Made by a program: the position numbers and the translations under genes. Under the pieces are notes generated by a model. It ran no database searches, was not told the DNA's origin, and worked only from the letters and a program-made list of their open reading frames with translations. 64,000 nt of DNA from contig NZ_CP033043.1 of NCBI RefSeq assembly GCF_003667825.1, positions 3,218,001-3,282,000 of the forward strand, in the 5' to 3' direction. Below, piece by piece: positions 1 through 10,587 of the stretch (its first letter is position 1; each line of letters begins with the position of its first letter). The DNA is from Metabacillus litoralis. Lineage in GTDB: Bacteria > Bacillota > Bacilli > Bacillales > Bacillaceae.

Positions 1-1
1 T

Positions 2-1219
2 ATAAAAGAAGCTAATTCTTTGACAACTGACATCATTAGAGTGGGACAAACATTAAATGTACCAGGAAAAGCAACTGAACTCCCACCAGTAACAACCCAA
101 CCATCACAAGAAATAACAAAATATACTGTGGTGAGTGGTGATAGTTTATCTGTTATTGCAAAAAAATTTAATACTAATGTGGAGGCTATAAAAAAACAAA
201 ATTCTTTAACAACAGATATCATTTATCTTGGTCAATTGCTACTCATTCCGTCATCAAGTGAAGCTAAATCAAGTGAAGCTAAGTCAACTGTAGAAAATGA
301 AACAGCCTCTGGTACCTATAAGGTTGTGGCTGGTGATACTCTTTCCGGTATCGCAAAAGCATTTGGGCTATCAGTCTCCTTTATAAAAGAAATAAACAAC
401 CTAACATCTGATACGATTTACTTAGGGCAAACTCTACAATTAAAAAAGCAGCCAACAACGATTAACTATGTAGTTAAAAGTGGTGACACTCTTTCTGAAA
501 TTGCTAAAGAGCATGGTACGACAACAGAAGAAATGATTAGAATAAATCATTTAAATAGTACAAACCTTGCTGTTGGTCAAGTTCTTACCATTAACAGCAC
601 GAACGGGACCGCTTCTGCAACACCCGAAAGCTCCATTACTTATCGTACACATATTGTTCAGTCAGGTGATAATATTTGGAACCTTAGTGTAAAATATGGC
701 ATACCTCAAGCAGAGCTTTTAAGAGCAAATAATCTAACAACATCAAGTAGATTATCAATCGGGCAAAAACTAAAAATTCCTGTACATCAAATTGCAGTGC
801 AAAATACAGTTAGTGAACGACATGGAGAATATTTAACGTGGTGGACAGAGGCACAATATGTTTTTCCTATTGGCAAGGTTGCAACAGTCATTGATTTTCA
901 GACAGGCAAATCTTTTAAAGTAAAGCGTACAGTTGGAGCCAATCATGCTGACAGTGAAACACTAACAACAACTGATACAAATATAGCCAAAAGTATATGG
1001 GGAGGCTTTAGCTGGTCCACACGTGCTGTAATCGTTGAAGTTGACGGCCGTAAAATTGCTGCAAGTATGAGCTTTTATCCCCATGATGTAGACTACGTAC
1101 GAAATAATGGCATTAATGGGCATTTTGATATTCATTTTAAAGACTCCACAAGACATAAAGATGGTAAGATTGATCCTTACCACCAAGAAAAGATCCGTAT
1201 AGCTGCCGGTGTTGAATAA
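2..1219 (+). CDS. LysM-repeat cell-wall protein (5' end outside window)
   Basis: Reading frame is open from base 2, and the residues before the first possible TTG start (base 20) continue a LysM repeat (IKEANSLTTDIIRVGQTL), so the gene begins upstream of the window. At least four further LysM repeats follow, each with the YxVxxGDxLxxIA ... NxLxxxxIxxGQxLxIP pattern (about residues 33-77, 98-141, 147-190 and 210-255 counted from base 20), separated by Ser/Thr-rich linkers. LysM binds the glycan of peptidoglycan, so this is a cell-wall or spore-envelope protein. The last about 130 residues form a separate domain beginning EYLTWWTEAQYVFPIG with conserved His/Asp residues (NGHFDIHFKDSTRHKDG), often found after LysM repeats in Bacillaceae. 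Its function is not known to me; a hydrolytic role is possible but unproven. Confidence 0.85.
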   Translation: MKEANSLTTDIIRVGQTLNVPGKATELPPVTTQPSQEITKYTVVSGDSLSVIAKKFNTNVEAIKKQNSLTTDIIYLGQLLLIPSSSEAKSSEAKSTVENETASGTYKVVAGDTLSGIAKAFGLSVSFIKEINNLTSDTIYLGQTLQLKKQPTTINYVVKSGDTLSEIAKEHGTTTEEMIRINHLNSTNLAVGQVLTINSTNGTASATPESSITYRTHIVQSGDNIWNLSVKYGIPQAELLRANNLTTSSRLSIGQKLKIPVHQIAVQNTVSERHGEYLTWWTEAQYVFPIGKVATVIDFQTGKSFKVKRTVGANHADSETLTTTDTNIAKSIWGGFSWSTRAVIVEVDGRKIAASMSFYPHDVDYVRNNGINGHFDIHFKDSTRHKDGKIDPYHQEKIRIAAGVE

Positions 1220-1254
1220 AGATAACTAATATACCGTTGAGCTCAAGGCATAGA

Positions 1255-1278
1255 AAAAAGGGGCCTAATAGCCCCTTT
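1255..1278 (-). terminator. Rho-independent terminator of the YjcZ gene
   Basis: A GGGGC/GCCCC hairpin with loop CTAATA is followed on the minus strand by six T residues. It lies between convergent genes and may also stop the LysM gene, but the T-run favours the minus strand. Confidence 0.7.
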
Positions 1279-1285
1279 CCATTAA

Positions 1286-1435
1286 TTAGTACCAGCCATA
1301 TCCATAACCTGGATAACCCGCACCATAACCTGCACCGTATCCACCAGTGAAGCCACCAGCTCCAACAATAATTAAAAGAATAAATAAAACGACTAGTAAA
1401 GCAAAGCCGCCGCCATATCCTACTGTACCACTCAT
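1286..1435 (-). CDS. YjcZ-family sporulation miniprotein
   Basis: A 49-residue gene. It starts ATG after GGAGGTGAA and encodes MSGTVGYGGGFALLVVLFIL followed by LIIVGAGG and a Gly/Tyr-rich tail ending GYGYGWY. One hydrophobic segment (about residues 11-25) is flanked by Gly-rich ends, which is the hallmark of the YjcZ/YrhL-type small membrane proteins of spore formers. In the family, members are usually made late in sporulation and lie in spore membranes or coats; no sigma-E/K promoter was confirmed here. It is a stand-alone gene with its own terminator. Confidence 0.85.
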   Translation of the reverse strand: MSGTVGYGGGFALLVVLFILLIIVGAGGFTGGYGAGYGAGYPGYGYGWY

Positions 1436-1505
1436 TCTAGTTCACCTCCAGATGATTTACCTTAATACAATATGTAAAACGTCTAAAAGTGATCTAGGCA
1501 TTTGA

Positions 1506-3557
1506 CTAGTAGTCTTCTTTTGCTTCTTTAACTTTAAACTTATGAATCGTGTTCTCAAGCTCGTGAATTGTTTTGGATAAAGATGAGGCAAGATCGCCCA
1601 ATTCCTCAGCTGCAGCTGCTTGTTCTTCCGTCGTAGCCGTTACTTCCTCCGTTGTGGCAGAAGATTCTTCAGCTACTCCGACCATTTCACTGATTGCCTT
1701 TTCAACTTTTTCTTTATTACTATTAATTTTGCTGATTGACTCTTCAATATAATCAATTTCATTTATGATTGAGTCGGTACCAGATAAAATATTTTCAAAT
1801 GCTTGTTGAGTATCATGGATGGAAGTCGATTGCTCCTTAAATAGTGCAATCGTCGTTTTGACAAGCTCAACTGATTGTTTCGTTTGACTTAAAATACTAG
1901 TAATAACAGTTTCAATTCGTAAAGAAGAGCTTTTCGTTTGATCAGCAAGCTTACGGATTTCCTCAGCTACTACTGCAAAGCCTCTACCTGCTGCTCCTGC
2001 TCTTGCAGCCTCAATACTTGCGTTTAGTGAGAGTAGATTGGTTTCTTCACTTACGCTCTTAATCATTTCGACAATGTCCTTAATCTGGGCTATTTCTATA
2101 TTTAATTTGTCCATCGTTGTGTCAACCTGGCCAATATTTGTGCCCATTTCTTCACTTTTCTTTGTTAATTCTTTAATCGTTTCGATTGACTGACTACTTA
2201 ACTTTTTCGTTGTTTCAGTAATCGATGAAACTTTAACCATATTTCCTGCTACCTCGTTGATTTCACTTGATAGCTCCTTCATTTCACGATTTGTTTTCTC
2301 TGAATAATCAACCTGACTAACTGCTCCTCTAGCCACCTCATCAATTGCTGTTGCAATTTGTTCTGAGGCGGATGCAGATTCTGAAGCGATACGTTTTAGA
2401 TCATTCGAACGGTTAACAGCATAAGCAGAAACCTTTTTATTTTCTTCTATCATGATTGTTATATTATCAATCATATTGTTAAAGCTCGTTCCAAGCTGAC
2501 CTACTTCGTTTTTATATAAATAATCCGCACGATGGGTAAGGTCTCCCTTTTCAGCTTCCTTCATAATCTCGACGATTCGATGAATTGGTTTAATCATGCT
2601 TCTTGCTAAAAAGATACTAACAAAAACAGATAATAAGACAAACGCAAAAATAATGATATATACCAAATAAAGTACGTTTTGAATTTCTTTCATTAAATAA
2701 GATTTAGAAGTGGATACTGCTACATTCCAGCCATTTTCAGTTTCTTTAATAGAAATTAAATTGTCTTGTGCATTTTTATGATCTTCAAATTTTGTTCCGA
2801 TTAATTCTTCTTTATTACTTGAAATCACCATACCATCTTCGTTGAAGATCGTTATTTCTCTCGAAGAGACATCAAGGTCACTTTCAAACACCTTTTCAAA
2901 AAGTGTTCCATTAGCAACAAGGATTAGAGTTCCCGTGCGGTTATACTTACGAAATAAATATACGTTTTCGTAATTACCATCTATACCTGACTTCCAAAGT
3001 ACACCTCTTGATAGATTTTGAACTTCTTCCGAAAGAGTAGAATTTATACTCTCAATATTAGTATCTTTTGCATGACCCTCGTCTCCAAAGATCGTTTTTT
3101 CCTCATTAATAAAAAACATGGCTTTTGCATTGTTATTAGTTGAAGTAATGCTTAGAAAAAAGACTACCGCATCTTTATGCAAAAGGAACTTCTCATAATC
3201 TGTTAATCCTTCTACTGATTCAAATTTTTCCATTAGCTCTAAATTTGAAAAAGGCACTAACGTTAAATTTTCAATCTCTTTTAATGAGTTATTCACATTT
3301 TTTGTTACCTGTACACTAATATCTTCATTCATAGTAGAAACTTTATCTTCAATTGTATTCCTCGATACAAAGTAAACAACGTTTCCAATGATCAAACTAG
3401 GAATAATCGTAAATAAAAGCAAAAACATGATAATTCTTGATTTAAGTGTCATCCCATTCAAAAAATGAGGCGTTTTTATTACACTCTTTCTCTTTTTCTT
3501 GGAAGCTTCTTCTCTTGATGACGTCCGCTTTATTCTACTCTTTATTCGTTCCATCAT
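1506..3557 (-). CDS. Methyl-accepting chemotaxis protein, Cache type
   Basis: A 683-residue transmembrane chemoreceptor. It has an unusually long basic cytoplasmic leader (about 40 residues rich in K/R) before TM1 (about 42-65), then an extracellular region of about 225 residues typical of a double Cache sensor, TM2 (about 290-315), HAMP, and the signalling hairpin whose tip reads [15 protein letters not shown] (about 505-520). Glu/Gln-rich adaptation stretches flank the tip. It passes ligand state to CheA/CheW; the ligand cannot be told from sequence. The start is the first of two adjacent ATG codons, 6 bases after GGGGGGAG. There is no C-terminal pentapeptide tether. It is divergent from the receptor gene at 3843. 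Confidence 0.93.
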   Translation of the reverse strand: MMERIKSRIKRTSSREEASKKKRKSVIKTPHFLNGMTLKSRIIMFLLLFTIIPSLIIGNVVYFVSRNTIEDKVSTMNEDISVQVTKNVNNSLKEIENLTLVPFSNLELMEKFESVEGLTDYEKFLLHKDAVVFFLSITSTNNNAKAMFFINEEKTIFGDEGHAKDTNIESINSTLSEEVQNLSRGVLWKSGIDGNYENVYLFRKYNRTGTLILVANGTLFEKVFESDLDVSSREITIFNEDGMVISSNKEELIGTKFEDHKNAQDNLISIKETENGWNVAVSTSKSYLMKEIQNVLYLVYIIIFAFVLLSVFVSIFLARSMIKPIHRIVEIMKEAEKGDLTHRADYLYKNEVGQLGTSFNNMIDNITIMIEENKKVSAYAVNRSNDLKRIASESASASEQIATAIDEVARGAVSQVDYSEKTNREMKELSSEINEVAGNMVKVSSITETTKKLSSQSIETIKELTKKSEEMGTNIGQVDTTMDKLNIEIAQIKDIVEMIKSVSEETNLLSLNASIEAARAGAAGRGFAVVAEEIRKLADQTKSSSLRIETVITSILSQTKQSVELVKTTIALFKEQSTSIHDTQQAFENILSGTDSIINEIDYIEESISKINSNKEKVEKAISEMVGVAEESSATTEEVTATTEEQAAAAEELGDLASSLSKTIHELENTIHKFKVKEAKEDY

Positions 3558-3781
3558 CTCTTTCTCCCCCCTTCTTAATTTAAATTGTTAGGAAAAGACA
3601 TGTAAAATTTATTACAAAGACAAAATTCCTAATCTTTTTCTAACAATTATGTATTCGCTTTCAATTATACTATATTTCGACCAAATTTTTCATAATATTT
3701 TAATATTTTCTCTCTTTTCTAGGAGAATTATCATGGTTACGCTTAAACTTACGCATAACTGTCTGTAGTACTCTATTCCTA

Positions 3782-3808
3782 TAAACAATTGTAGAATACT
3801 GTCGATAA
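3782..3808 (+). promoter_or_regulatory. Sigma-D (flagellar/chemotaxis) promoter
   Basis: TAAA at 3782-3785, exactly 15 bases, then GTCGATAA at 3801-3808. The Bacillus sigma-D consensus is TAAA-N15-GCCGATAT. It lies 34 bases before the TTG start of the receptor gene, a normal leader length. Confidence 0.65.
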
Positions 3809-3842
3809 AATCTAATATAAAACATTTTTTGGGGGGATTTCT

Positions 3843-5552
3843 TTGTTCAATCATCTTAGATGGAAAAACACCAAGATTGGAGGCAAGTACTTTTACGTAT
3901 TTTTAGTTGTCATTGTTACCTTTCTAGTTTCAATTTTTATTACGTACGGATTGCTTAATAAAACAAGTCAAACAATTGACCATTCATTAGCAAAAAATGA
4001 AATAGCTTTATATAGTTCAGACTTGGCTTCTCTTTATCATGAGAAGTACAGTCAAATTCCAGAATATTTACTTCTTGCTGATGAAGAAAGACTAATGAAT
4101 TATTTAGAAGACAGCCGAACATTTGTTGACATTGCAAAAAAGTTAAAAGCTCAATTAACAAACAAAGAACAAATTGACATTTTTAATAAAATCATCGAAA
4201 ACAATCATAAATTAGATGATTATTTCTTTAGTACGATTGTACCGAATGTCCAACAAATTAATTCAGAAGAATTTAACAAGCTACAAGGAGATGCTAGCTC
4301 ATTAAAAAATGAAACTAGTGAATTAAGCGAACAGTTAAAAACAATCGCAACAGAATCTAACAGAACTTCTTTAACAGAATCACAAAATGCCATATCTACT
4401 ACGATCAAATTATTAATGATCTCAGTCGCCGTAGCGATTATCGTTTCAACTATCTTACTCATTTTCATTAGCAGAAAAATTTCATCACATTTAAATCAAT
4501 TGGTTTTAACAAGTGAAGAAATTGCAGGTGGTAACCTAACGTTTGAACCTCTAACGAATGATGGAAATGATGAAATTGGAAAGCTGTCTCAAGCAATTAA
4601 TCACATGGGTAGTCGTTTAAGAGAAATGATCTTAGAAGTTTCTCATATCGCTTCAGATGTTGATCATCAAAGTTCCGCGTTTGCTGAATCTGCCTCAGAA
4701 CTAAAACAAGGCAGCACACAGGTGGCAAATACAATTGATGAATTAGCCTCAGGTGTTAACAACCAAGCAAACGAAGTATCAGATATCTCTGAACATATTA
4801 AGGAATTCAGTAATCGTTTAATTGAAATGAATCAGGACGGAAGCAAATTGGTGCAGTTTTCCGATGACATGTTAACAGTATCTGTAAACGGCGATCAGCA
4901 GATGAAGAGTTCTTTAGAGCAAATGAAGCTTATTCATATGATCGTTGAACGATCGGTTGAAAAAGTGAAAAACCTTGAATTGAAAACGGAATCAATCACA
5001 GAGCTTGTTACAGTCATTAAATCAATTGCAGAGCAAACAAATCTTCTCGCACTTAATGCCTCAATTGAAGCAGCAAGAGCTGGAGAAAGCGGGAAAGGCT
5101 TCGCTGTTGTAGCCTCAGAAGTTAAGAAACTCGCAAACGAAGTAACAGCTTCAATTGAAAACATTACTTCTATTGTTACTAGTATTAAAGAGGAGACAAC
5201 ATCAATATCAAATGAACTAAATAGTGGGTTTCAAAAGGTAAATGAAGGAACGGAACAAATTGAAGTAACAGGTAAGTACTTCTCAGATATTAAGGAAAAA
5301 GTTTACGATATGACAAATCGTGTAAAAAATATCTCATCAGCTTTTCATTATTTTGAACAAACAAGTCAAGAAATCAATCAATCCGTTGAACAAATTGCAG
5401 CCATATCTGAAGAATCAGCTGCAGGGTCAGAGGAAATCTCTGCTGCTATCTTCGAACAAACGCAATCAATTGATACTATTTCAACAAGTGCAAGCACGCT
5501 ATCAAAAATGGTGGTTCGAATGAATGAGATGATTGGTAAATTTAAGGTTTAA
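3843..5552 (+). CDS. Methyl-accepting chemotaxis protein, four-helix-bundle sensor
   Basis: A 569-residue chemoreceptor. TM1 is about residues 17-40, followed by an all-helical extracellular region of about 150 residues (4HB_MCP type), TM2 (about 190-212), HAMP, and the signalling hairpin with tip [18 protein letters not shown] near residue 400. The TTG start is 5-8 bases after a run of six G, a strong ribosome site. It is followed after 27 bases by a sugar-binding lipoprotein gene on the same strand, with a sigma-D-type promoter upstream of both. Inference: the receptor senses a sugar by docking the neighbouring binding protein, as Trg does with ribose- or galactose-binding proteins in enteric bacteria. 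Confidence 0.93.
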   Translation: MFNHLRWKNTKIGGKYFYVFLVVIVTFLVSIFITYGLLNKTSQTIDHSLAKNEIALYSSDLASLYHEKYSQIPEYLLLADEERLMNYLEDSRTFVDIAKKLKAQLTNKEQIDIFNKIIENNHKLDDYFFSTIVPNVQQINSEEFNKLQGDASSLKNETSELSEQLKTIATESNRTSLTESQNAISTTIKLLMISVAVAIIVSTILLIFISRKISSHLNQLVLTSEEIAGGNLTFEPLTNDGNDEIGKLSQAINHMGSRLREMILEVSHIASDVDHQSSAFAESASELKQGSTQVANTIDELASGVNNQANEVSDISEHIKEFSNRLIEMNQDGSKLVQFSDDMLTVSVNGDQQMKSSLEQMKLIHMIVERSVEKVKNLELKTESITELVTVIKSIAEQTNLLALNASIEAARAGESGKGFAVVASEVKKLANEVTASIENITSIVTSIKEETTSISNELNSGFQKVNEGTEQIEVTGKYFSDIKEKVYDMTNRVKNISSAFHYFEQTSQEINQSVEQIAAISEESAAGSEEISAAIFEQTQSIDTISTSASTLSKMVVRMNEMIGKFKV

Positions 5553-5579
5553 GTCAAACTAAAAGATGGAGGTCACAAG

Positions 5580-6641
5580 GTGCTTAGATACTACAAAAAA
5601 ACAAGCTTAAGTCTGCTCCTTTGTTTTGTTGTACTCATAACTACAGCCTGCTCGTCAACAGAAAAAGCAACATCAACAAAAACAGCAGGTAAACTTATTA
5701 CAAATGACAATGTCCCTTACGTTGGATTTTTATTAGATACTCTTGAAGAAGAAAGATGGTACAAAGATAAGCAATTATTTGAGGAACATATTAAGTCATT
5801 AGGTGGACAAGTAAAAACTCTTGCAGCCAATGGTCATGATGCTGTTCAACTAAAACAAGCTCAATTGTTAATTGAAGAAGGCGTTGATGTTTTAGTTGTT
5901 GTCCCACATAATGCAGAAGAAGCGGCAAAGATTGTGGAACTTGCTCATGAAAATAATATAAAAGTCATATCCTATGATCGACTTATTACTAAGAGTAACC
6001 TAGATTACTATATTTCCTTTGATAATGAAAAAGTAGGTGTTTTACAAGCAACCGAAATTGTAAAGAACACCTCAAAAGGGAAGTTTGCGTATATTGGTGG
6101 TGCAGAAACAGATAATAATGCTATTTTGTTTAGAAAAGGCGCTATGTCAGTTCTACAGCCATTAATTGATAAGGGAGACATTACCTTAATAGCAGATCAG
6201 TATACAGATGGATGGGATCCGAAAGTTGCTGAACAAAATATGAAAGAAGCATTAAAAAAATCAAGTAATCAAGTAGATGCAGTGGTTGCTGCAAATGATG
6301 GAACTGCAGGTGGAGTTATTTCAGCACTAGAAGCTGTCGGGCTAGCAGGCAAAATCCCCGTTTCAGGACAGGATGCTGAATTAAACGGTATTAAACGTAT
6401 TGTTGAAGGCACTCAAACGATGACGGTTTACAAACCGATTAATGTGATTGCGACCCAGGCAGCGGAAATGGCGTTTAAGGTTGCTAAAGGAGAAAATCCA
6501 AAAACGGATACTACCATTAATAATAATAAAATAGAAGTTCCTACGATTCTATTAGAGCCTACTGCCGTAACGAAGGAGACAATTGATTCAACTGTTGTGA
6601 AAGATGGCTACTTAGCTAAAGAAGATATTTATGGAAAGTAA
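5580..6641 (+). CDS. Xylose/sugar-binding lipoprotein (XylF-like)
   Basis: A 353-residue periplasmic-binding-type protein (Peripla_BP_4 family) tethered as a lipoprotein. The signal peptide ends in the lipobox LITTAC with Cys24 as the lipidated residue. The fold signatures VDVLVVVPHNAEEAAK, NDGTAGGVISAL, PVSGQDAE and QTMTVYKPI are those of D-xylose-binding proteins such as XylF/ChvE. The GTG start follows GGAGGTCACAAG. No ABC permease or ATPase gene is next to it: the next gene is convergent. It shares its transcription unit with the chemoreceptor at 3843, so a role as sensor subunit for sugar chemotaxis is more likely than transport. The exact sugar is inferred from family resemblance only. 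Confidence 0.85.
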   Translation: MLRYYKKTSLSLLLCFVVLITTACSSTEKATSTKTAGKLITNDNVPYVGFLLDTLEEERWYKDKQLFEEHIKSLGGQVKTLAANGHDAVQLKQAQLLIEEGVDVLVVVPHNAEEAAKIVELAHENNIKVISYDRLITKSNLDYYISFDNEKVGVLQATEIVKNTSKGKFAYIGGAETDNNAILFRKGAMSVLQPLIDKGDITLIADQYTDGWDPKVAEQNMKEALKKSSNQVDAVVAANDGTAGGVISALEAVGLAGKIPVSGQDAELNGIKRIVEGTQTMTVYKPINVIATQAAEMAFKVAKGENPKTDTTINNNKIEVPTILLEPTAVTKETIDSTVVKDGYLAKEDIYGK

Positions 6642-6671
6642 GGTTATAGGAAACTTTTTATAATCAGAAAG

Positions 6672-6710
6672 ACGCTGGTGACCTGAAATGTAAAGCTACC
6701 AGCGTTTTTT
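6672..6710 (+). terminator. Rho-independent terminator after the receptor/binding-protein operon
   Basis: ACGCTGGT and ACCAGCGT form an 8-bp stem with an 18-base loop, followed by six T residues on the plus strand. It separates convergent genes. Confidence 0.85.
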
Positions 6711-6720
6711 CTAATTTTTA

Positions 6721-9700
6721 TTAAACTGCAATTGTACCTTCTTGCTTCTTAACTTGATTTCTTTGCTTTTTTGATTTTCTAAAATAAAGAAGCTCATAAA
6801 CAACTGGAATCACTACAAGAGTTAAGAGTGTAGCTACACTTAGTCCCCCAATTACTACAATGGCAAGACTTGCAGAAACTAAGTTTCCTGACTCTGCTTC
6901 TTTAAATAGTAGTGGTAGCATAGCTGAAATAGTAGCTACTGCTGTCATAATGATTGGTCTCATACGAATGGTTGCAGCTTCAACTACTGCATCACGAATA
7001 ATCATCGTTTTCTCATTTTGCTTCACTCGATCAAGTAGGACGATCGCATTTGTTACAACAATTCCGATTAACATAAGTGCCCCAAGTAATGCTGTTACAT
7101 CAACGGAAATACCACTAATCATAATTCCTAGAATTGCACCAATTGCAGCTAGTGGAAGTGAGAACAGAATAGCAATCGGTGCACGAATTGTTTTAAACGT
7201 AATCACCATGATTAAGAACACAATTCCAATGGAAGCGAGCATTGTCATAAATAAGTCATTAAAGTCACTTGCTTGGTCTGCACTAGCCCCGCCAACAAAC
7301 ACGTCAATATCATCTGGAATGTCTATTCCTTCTGTTTCTTTATCTCCAAAAATCTTACTATTTACTTCAGTAGAAATTTCTGAAAGTTTTTCAGGATTTA
7401 CATTAGCTGTTACCCTCACATATTGCTCACCATCTTTATGGAATGTGCTAGTCGGCTCTTCAGTTTGTTGAAGCTGGGCAACCTTCGAAATAGTTGTCAT
7501 TCCGTTTGCTGTCATAATCGGAACTTCAGATAATTCTTTTTCCGTGTCAGGTGTGTAAACAGGCTCAAGCATGACCATTGTTTGTTGATCATTCACTTCA
7601 ATTGAACCAAGCGGCGTTTGATTCAGCATAACAGCTGCCTGTTGAGCGATTTGATCAGCCTTAGCCAGACTAGGATCAACAACAAAGGAATAAACAGTTT
7701 TTGTTTCATCCTGGTTCGATGAAACCTTTTCAACTCCATCAATATCCTTAATTTCTGCAGTGATCTTTTCTGAAAGATCCGTTAATTCCTCAACATCCTC
7801 ACCAATCACATCTACGGTAATCGATGTAGAACCGCCACTCATCATAGATGCTTCCGTCACTTCTAATGTAGCATCTTTATATTCTTCTTTCTGTGTGTTC
7901 ACCTTGTCTATAAATGCTTGCATATCTGCATCTTCTTTCAGAATTGCCATAATCTGAGTTTGGGTTGGATCTCCTACCTCACCATATTTTGCAGAATCCG
8001 CTGAGTTCCCAAGTTGTAAATAAACATTTTCAAGCTCATTTTGTTCCATTACAAATTCTTCAAGCTTTGCCGACTCTTCTTTTACTTTTTCTATTGGTGT
8101 TTCATTAGGATATTTTAACGACACATAAACATAATCTGCTTTTGTTTTATCTACAGAGCCTTTAGGAAGTAACATATAACCCCCGATTGACCCCGCGAAC
8201 AGAATAAATGATGTTAAAAGAACAACCCATTTATGATTCAGTGACCAAGTTAAAAATCTAGTAAACTTAACAGAAGGTTTGTGCTCTTTCATTTGTGCAT
8301 TCTTTAATAATCCTGCACTCATAACCGGAACAATTGTTAAAGCAACGATTAAGGATGCTAGTAATGAATAAGTGATTGTTAAGGCAAATGGTAATAGGAA
8401 ATCTTGTAAGCTACCTCCTATTAATCCCATCGGTAAAAAGACAGCAACTGTTGTTAACGTCGATGAAGTGATGGCAGATCCTACTTCTTTCGTTGCATCT
8501 ATGACCATTTTGACTGAAAACTTCTCCGTTTGTGCTCTTCTAAAGATGTTCTCTATCACAACAATACTATCATCTACTAAACGCCCTACCGCAACTGCCA
8601 CACCACCAAGTGTTAAAATATTTAATGTAACACCCGATTGCGCCAGTAGAAACAGTGTAAAACCTAATGACAATGGAATCGATACGATTGTAATTAATGT
8701 TGAGCGTAAATTACGTAAGAAGATCATTATAACTATTGTGGCAAAAAGTGCACCTAATAAAACTTCTTTAATCATACTGTGAACAGATGATTCAACCATA
8801 TCTGCTGAGGCTAAAACAACGGTTGTTTCCAACTGATCATATTTCTCGTTAATTTCCTCTGATACTTTCTCCGCTTCTTTACTGATCGTTACAGCATTCG
8901 ATTGACTGTCTTTTGTTATAACAAATGTTAAAGCATCAGATCCATTTACTTTTGTAAGATTGTTATCTTGTTTTTCTATTTTAATTTCTGCTATATCTTT
9001 TAAAGGAGCACCTATGATAACTTCTGTATTTTCTAGTTTTTCAATTGTATCAACATCACCAATCACTTTAATGTTAGATGCTTTTCCATCAATAGTGTTC
9101 TCAGCAATGGCTGCTGAAACAATCTGTCCCTGAAGCAATGTCATCACACTCTCAATGGACACCTGCTTTTCAGCCATCTTTTTCTCATCTAATTCAACGG
9201 ATACAAAAGAAGGAATAATACCGTTTGTTTGAATATCTGCTACACCATCAATGTTTTTAAAGTAAGGAACAATTTCATCTTGTGCATATTGTATGGTTTC
9301 TGGATTAATACCCTCGTCAAATGTTAAAGCAATGTATGATACCGGAATCATTGATGTATTAAGTTGGACTATATTGGGCTTCATTACATTCTGAGGTAAT
9401 TGAACATTCGCCAACGCTTCCTCAATTTCACGCTTTGCTTCTTTTTTATCAACACTAGATTCTAGATGAATATCAACTGATGAATAGCCATCACCAGTCG
9501 TTGAAAATACATTTTTTTTGCCATTTACTCCGTCTATCGCATTTTCTATTGGGGTGGTAACTTGATCCTCCATCGTGCTTGCATCCATTCCGTTCCCCAT
9601 CGTTACAACTGAGATAAACGGCTGATCTGCTGAGGGTAAAAATTCCATAGGCAAGCGAAAATAACTTAAAACTCCCATCACTAAAATCAACGTCGACATT

Positions 9701-9750
9701 AAGAAAACAGCTGCTTTGTTTTTAAATGACCATTTTGTAAACCATGACAT
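6721..9750 (-). CDS. RND-family efflux permease (AcrB/SwrC-like)
   Basis: About 1009 residues. It shows the AcrB architecture: TM1 (KNKAAVFLMSTLILVMGVLS), a large extracellular porter domain, a TM2-6 block containing GRLVDDSIVVIENIFRRA, a second porter domain, and a TM8-12 block ending in basic residues. It is a proton-driven exporter. In Bacillus the single RND pump SwrC exports surfactin and aids swarming; this protein is somewhat shorter than SwrC and could have another substrate. An ATG 21 bases upstream (9771) is in frame, but AAAAGGGAG lies between it and the ATG at 9750, so the downstream ATG is chosen. No membrane-fusion partner gene is adjacent, as is usual in Gram-positive RND pumps. 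Confidence 0.9.
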   Translation of the reverse strand: MSWFTKWSFKNKAAVFLMSTLILVMGVLSYFRLPMEFLPSADQPFISVVTMGNGMDASTMEDQVTTPIENAIDGVNGKKNVFSTTGDGYSSVDIHLESSVDKKEAKREIEEALANVQLPQNVMKPNIVQLNTSMIPVSYIALTFDEGINPETIQYAQDEIVPYFKNIDGVADIQTNGIIPSFVSVELDEKKMAEKQVSIESVMTLLQGQIVSAAIAENTIDGKASNIKVIGDVDTIEKLENTEVIIGAPLKDIAEIKIEKQDNNLTKVNGSDALTFVITKDSQSNAVTISKEAEKVSEEINEKYDQLETTVVLASADMVESSVHSMIKEVLLGALFATIVIMIFLRNLRSTLITIVSIPLSLGFTLFLLAQSGVTLNILTLGGVAVAVGRLVDDSIVVIENIFRRAQTEKFSVKMVIDATKEVGSAITSSTLTTVAVFLPMGLIGGSLQDFLLPFALTITYSLLASLIVALTIVPVMSAGLLKNAQMKEHKPSVKFTRFLTWSLNHKWVVLLTSFILFAGSIGGYMLLPKGSVDKTKADYVYVSLKYPNETPIEKVKEESAKLEEFVMEQNELENVYLQLGNSADSAKYGEVGDPTQTQIMAILKEDADMQAFIDKVNTQKEEYKDATLEVTEASMMSGGSTSITVDVIGEDVEELTDLSEKITAEIKDIDGVEKVSSNQDETKTVYSFVVDPSLAKADQIAQQAAVMLNQTPLGSIEVNDQQTMVMLEPVYTPDTEKELSEVPIMTANGMTTISKVAQLQQTEEPTSTFHKDGEQYVRVTANVNPEKLSEISTEVNSKIFGDKETEGIDIPDDIDVFVGGASADQASDFNDLFMTMLASIGIVFLIMVITFKTIRAPIAILFSLPLAAIGAILGIMISGISVDVTALLGALMLIGIVVTNAIVLLDRVKQNEKTMIIRDAVVEAATIRMRPIIMTAVATISAMLPLLFKEAESGNLVSASLAIVVIGGLSVATLLTLVVIPVVYELLYFRKSKKQRNQVKKQEGTIAV

Positions 9751-9941
9751 AATATAAAACTCCCTTTTCATATTTTTGGTGAATACGAGTAAACTCTCTT
9801 AACTCCTTCCTACTCATAAGTAAAATTCGTCTTATCCCGTTAGTTACTACAGTCATTATTTTAATAACAAAAAGTGGAAGCGTTAAATGACCTGAGGTGT
9901 AAAATCATCTACGACTTGAGACGTATTATGATTAAAAATAA

Positions 9942-9966
9942 AAAAAGACAGACGAGTGTCTGCCTT
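9942..9966 (-). terminator. Terminator of the GNAT gene
   Basis: CAGAC/GTCTG stem extended by an A-run/T-run pair gives a hairpin with T-tract in both directions, just after the stop codon of the minus-strand gene at 9985. Confidence 0.65.
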
Positions 9967-9984
9967 TTTCAACGCATTGTTATA

Positions 9985-10383
9985 TTATTTTTTTCTAGGG
10001 ATACTAAACCCATTATCAAAAGAAGTAAATCCGATTTTCGGATAATATTCCATTGCTTCAGGAGCAGAAAGCAATAAAAGAGAAACCTCTTCCCCAATTT
10101 CCTCTTGTAATAATTTTATAAGATTCTTACCTATTCCAGCTTTTTGATGATCTTTATCGACTGCAAGATCTGATAGATAGCAGCAATAACTGAAATCTGT
10201 AATCGCTCTAGCAACACCAATGACTTGATTGTCTGTTCGTGCCGTTATGATAACATCTGCCTGTTCGATCATTTTTTGGAGTCGGTCTAAATCATCAACA
10301 GGTCGTCGTATTCCGGAAGCTTTAAAAACTTGTGAAAGCTCAGCTGCACTAATTTTGTCATGGACTTTGTATGTATAATTCAT
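9985..10383 (-). CDS. GNAT-family N-acetyltransferase
   Basis: 132 residues covering a single GNAT fold. The acetyl-CoA pyrophosphate-binding motif A is clear in LSDLAVDKDHQKAGIGKNLI (about residues 70-90; Q/RxxGxG/A type), and the C-terminal motif B is in the YYPKIGFTSFDNGFSIP ending. It transfers an acetyl group from acetyl-CoA to an amine; the substrate is unknown. ATG start after AAGGGGAGATGTAG. It is a single gene with its own terminator; the first palindrome array begins about 200 bases upstream. Confidence 0.88.
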   Translation of the reverse strand: MNYTYKVHDKISAAELSQVFKASGIRRPVDDLDRLQKMIEQADVIITARTDNQVIGVARAITDFSYCCYLSDLAVDKDHQKAGIGKNLIKLLQEEIGEEVSLLLLSAPEAMEYYPKIGFTSFDNGFSIPRKK

Positions 10384-10587
10384 CTACATCTCCCCTTTGT
10401 GTTTTTTCTAAGTATATAATGAAGCGAATCGTTATAAAAGCGGTTTTTGGGAAAATTTCTCTTTAATCGGTTGTGGGGATACTTACTATTCGGCGAGGTT
10501 TGTAGTGTTAGGCGCTTTGAAAGACAGGAGAAATCAGCTCAAATAAGGAAGTATTTGTACATGATCTTGCTGGCGAGGGATATGTTT

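Noticed and set aside
3558..3720. Sigma-D promoter for the receptor gene ending at 1506
   Set aside because: TAAA and GTCGAAAT occur on the minus strand but are 17 bases apart and the -10 match is weak.
6860..7471. 203-residue plus-strand open frame inside the RND gene
   Set aside because: Antisense shadow of the pump gene with no family resemblance and low-complexity Ile/Ser/Thr composition.
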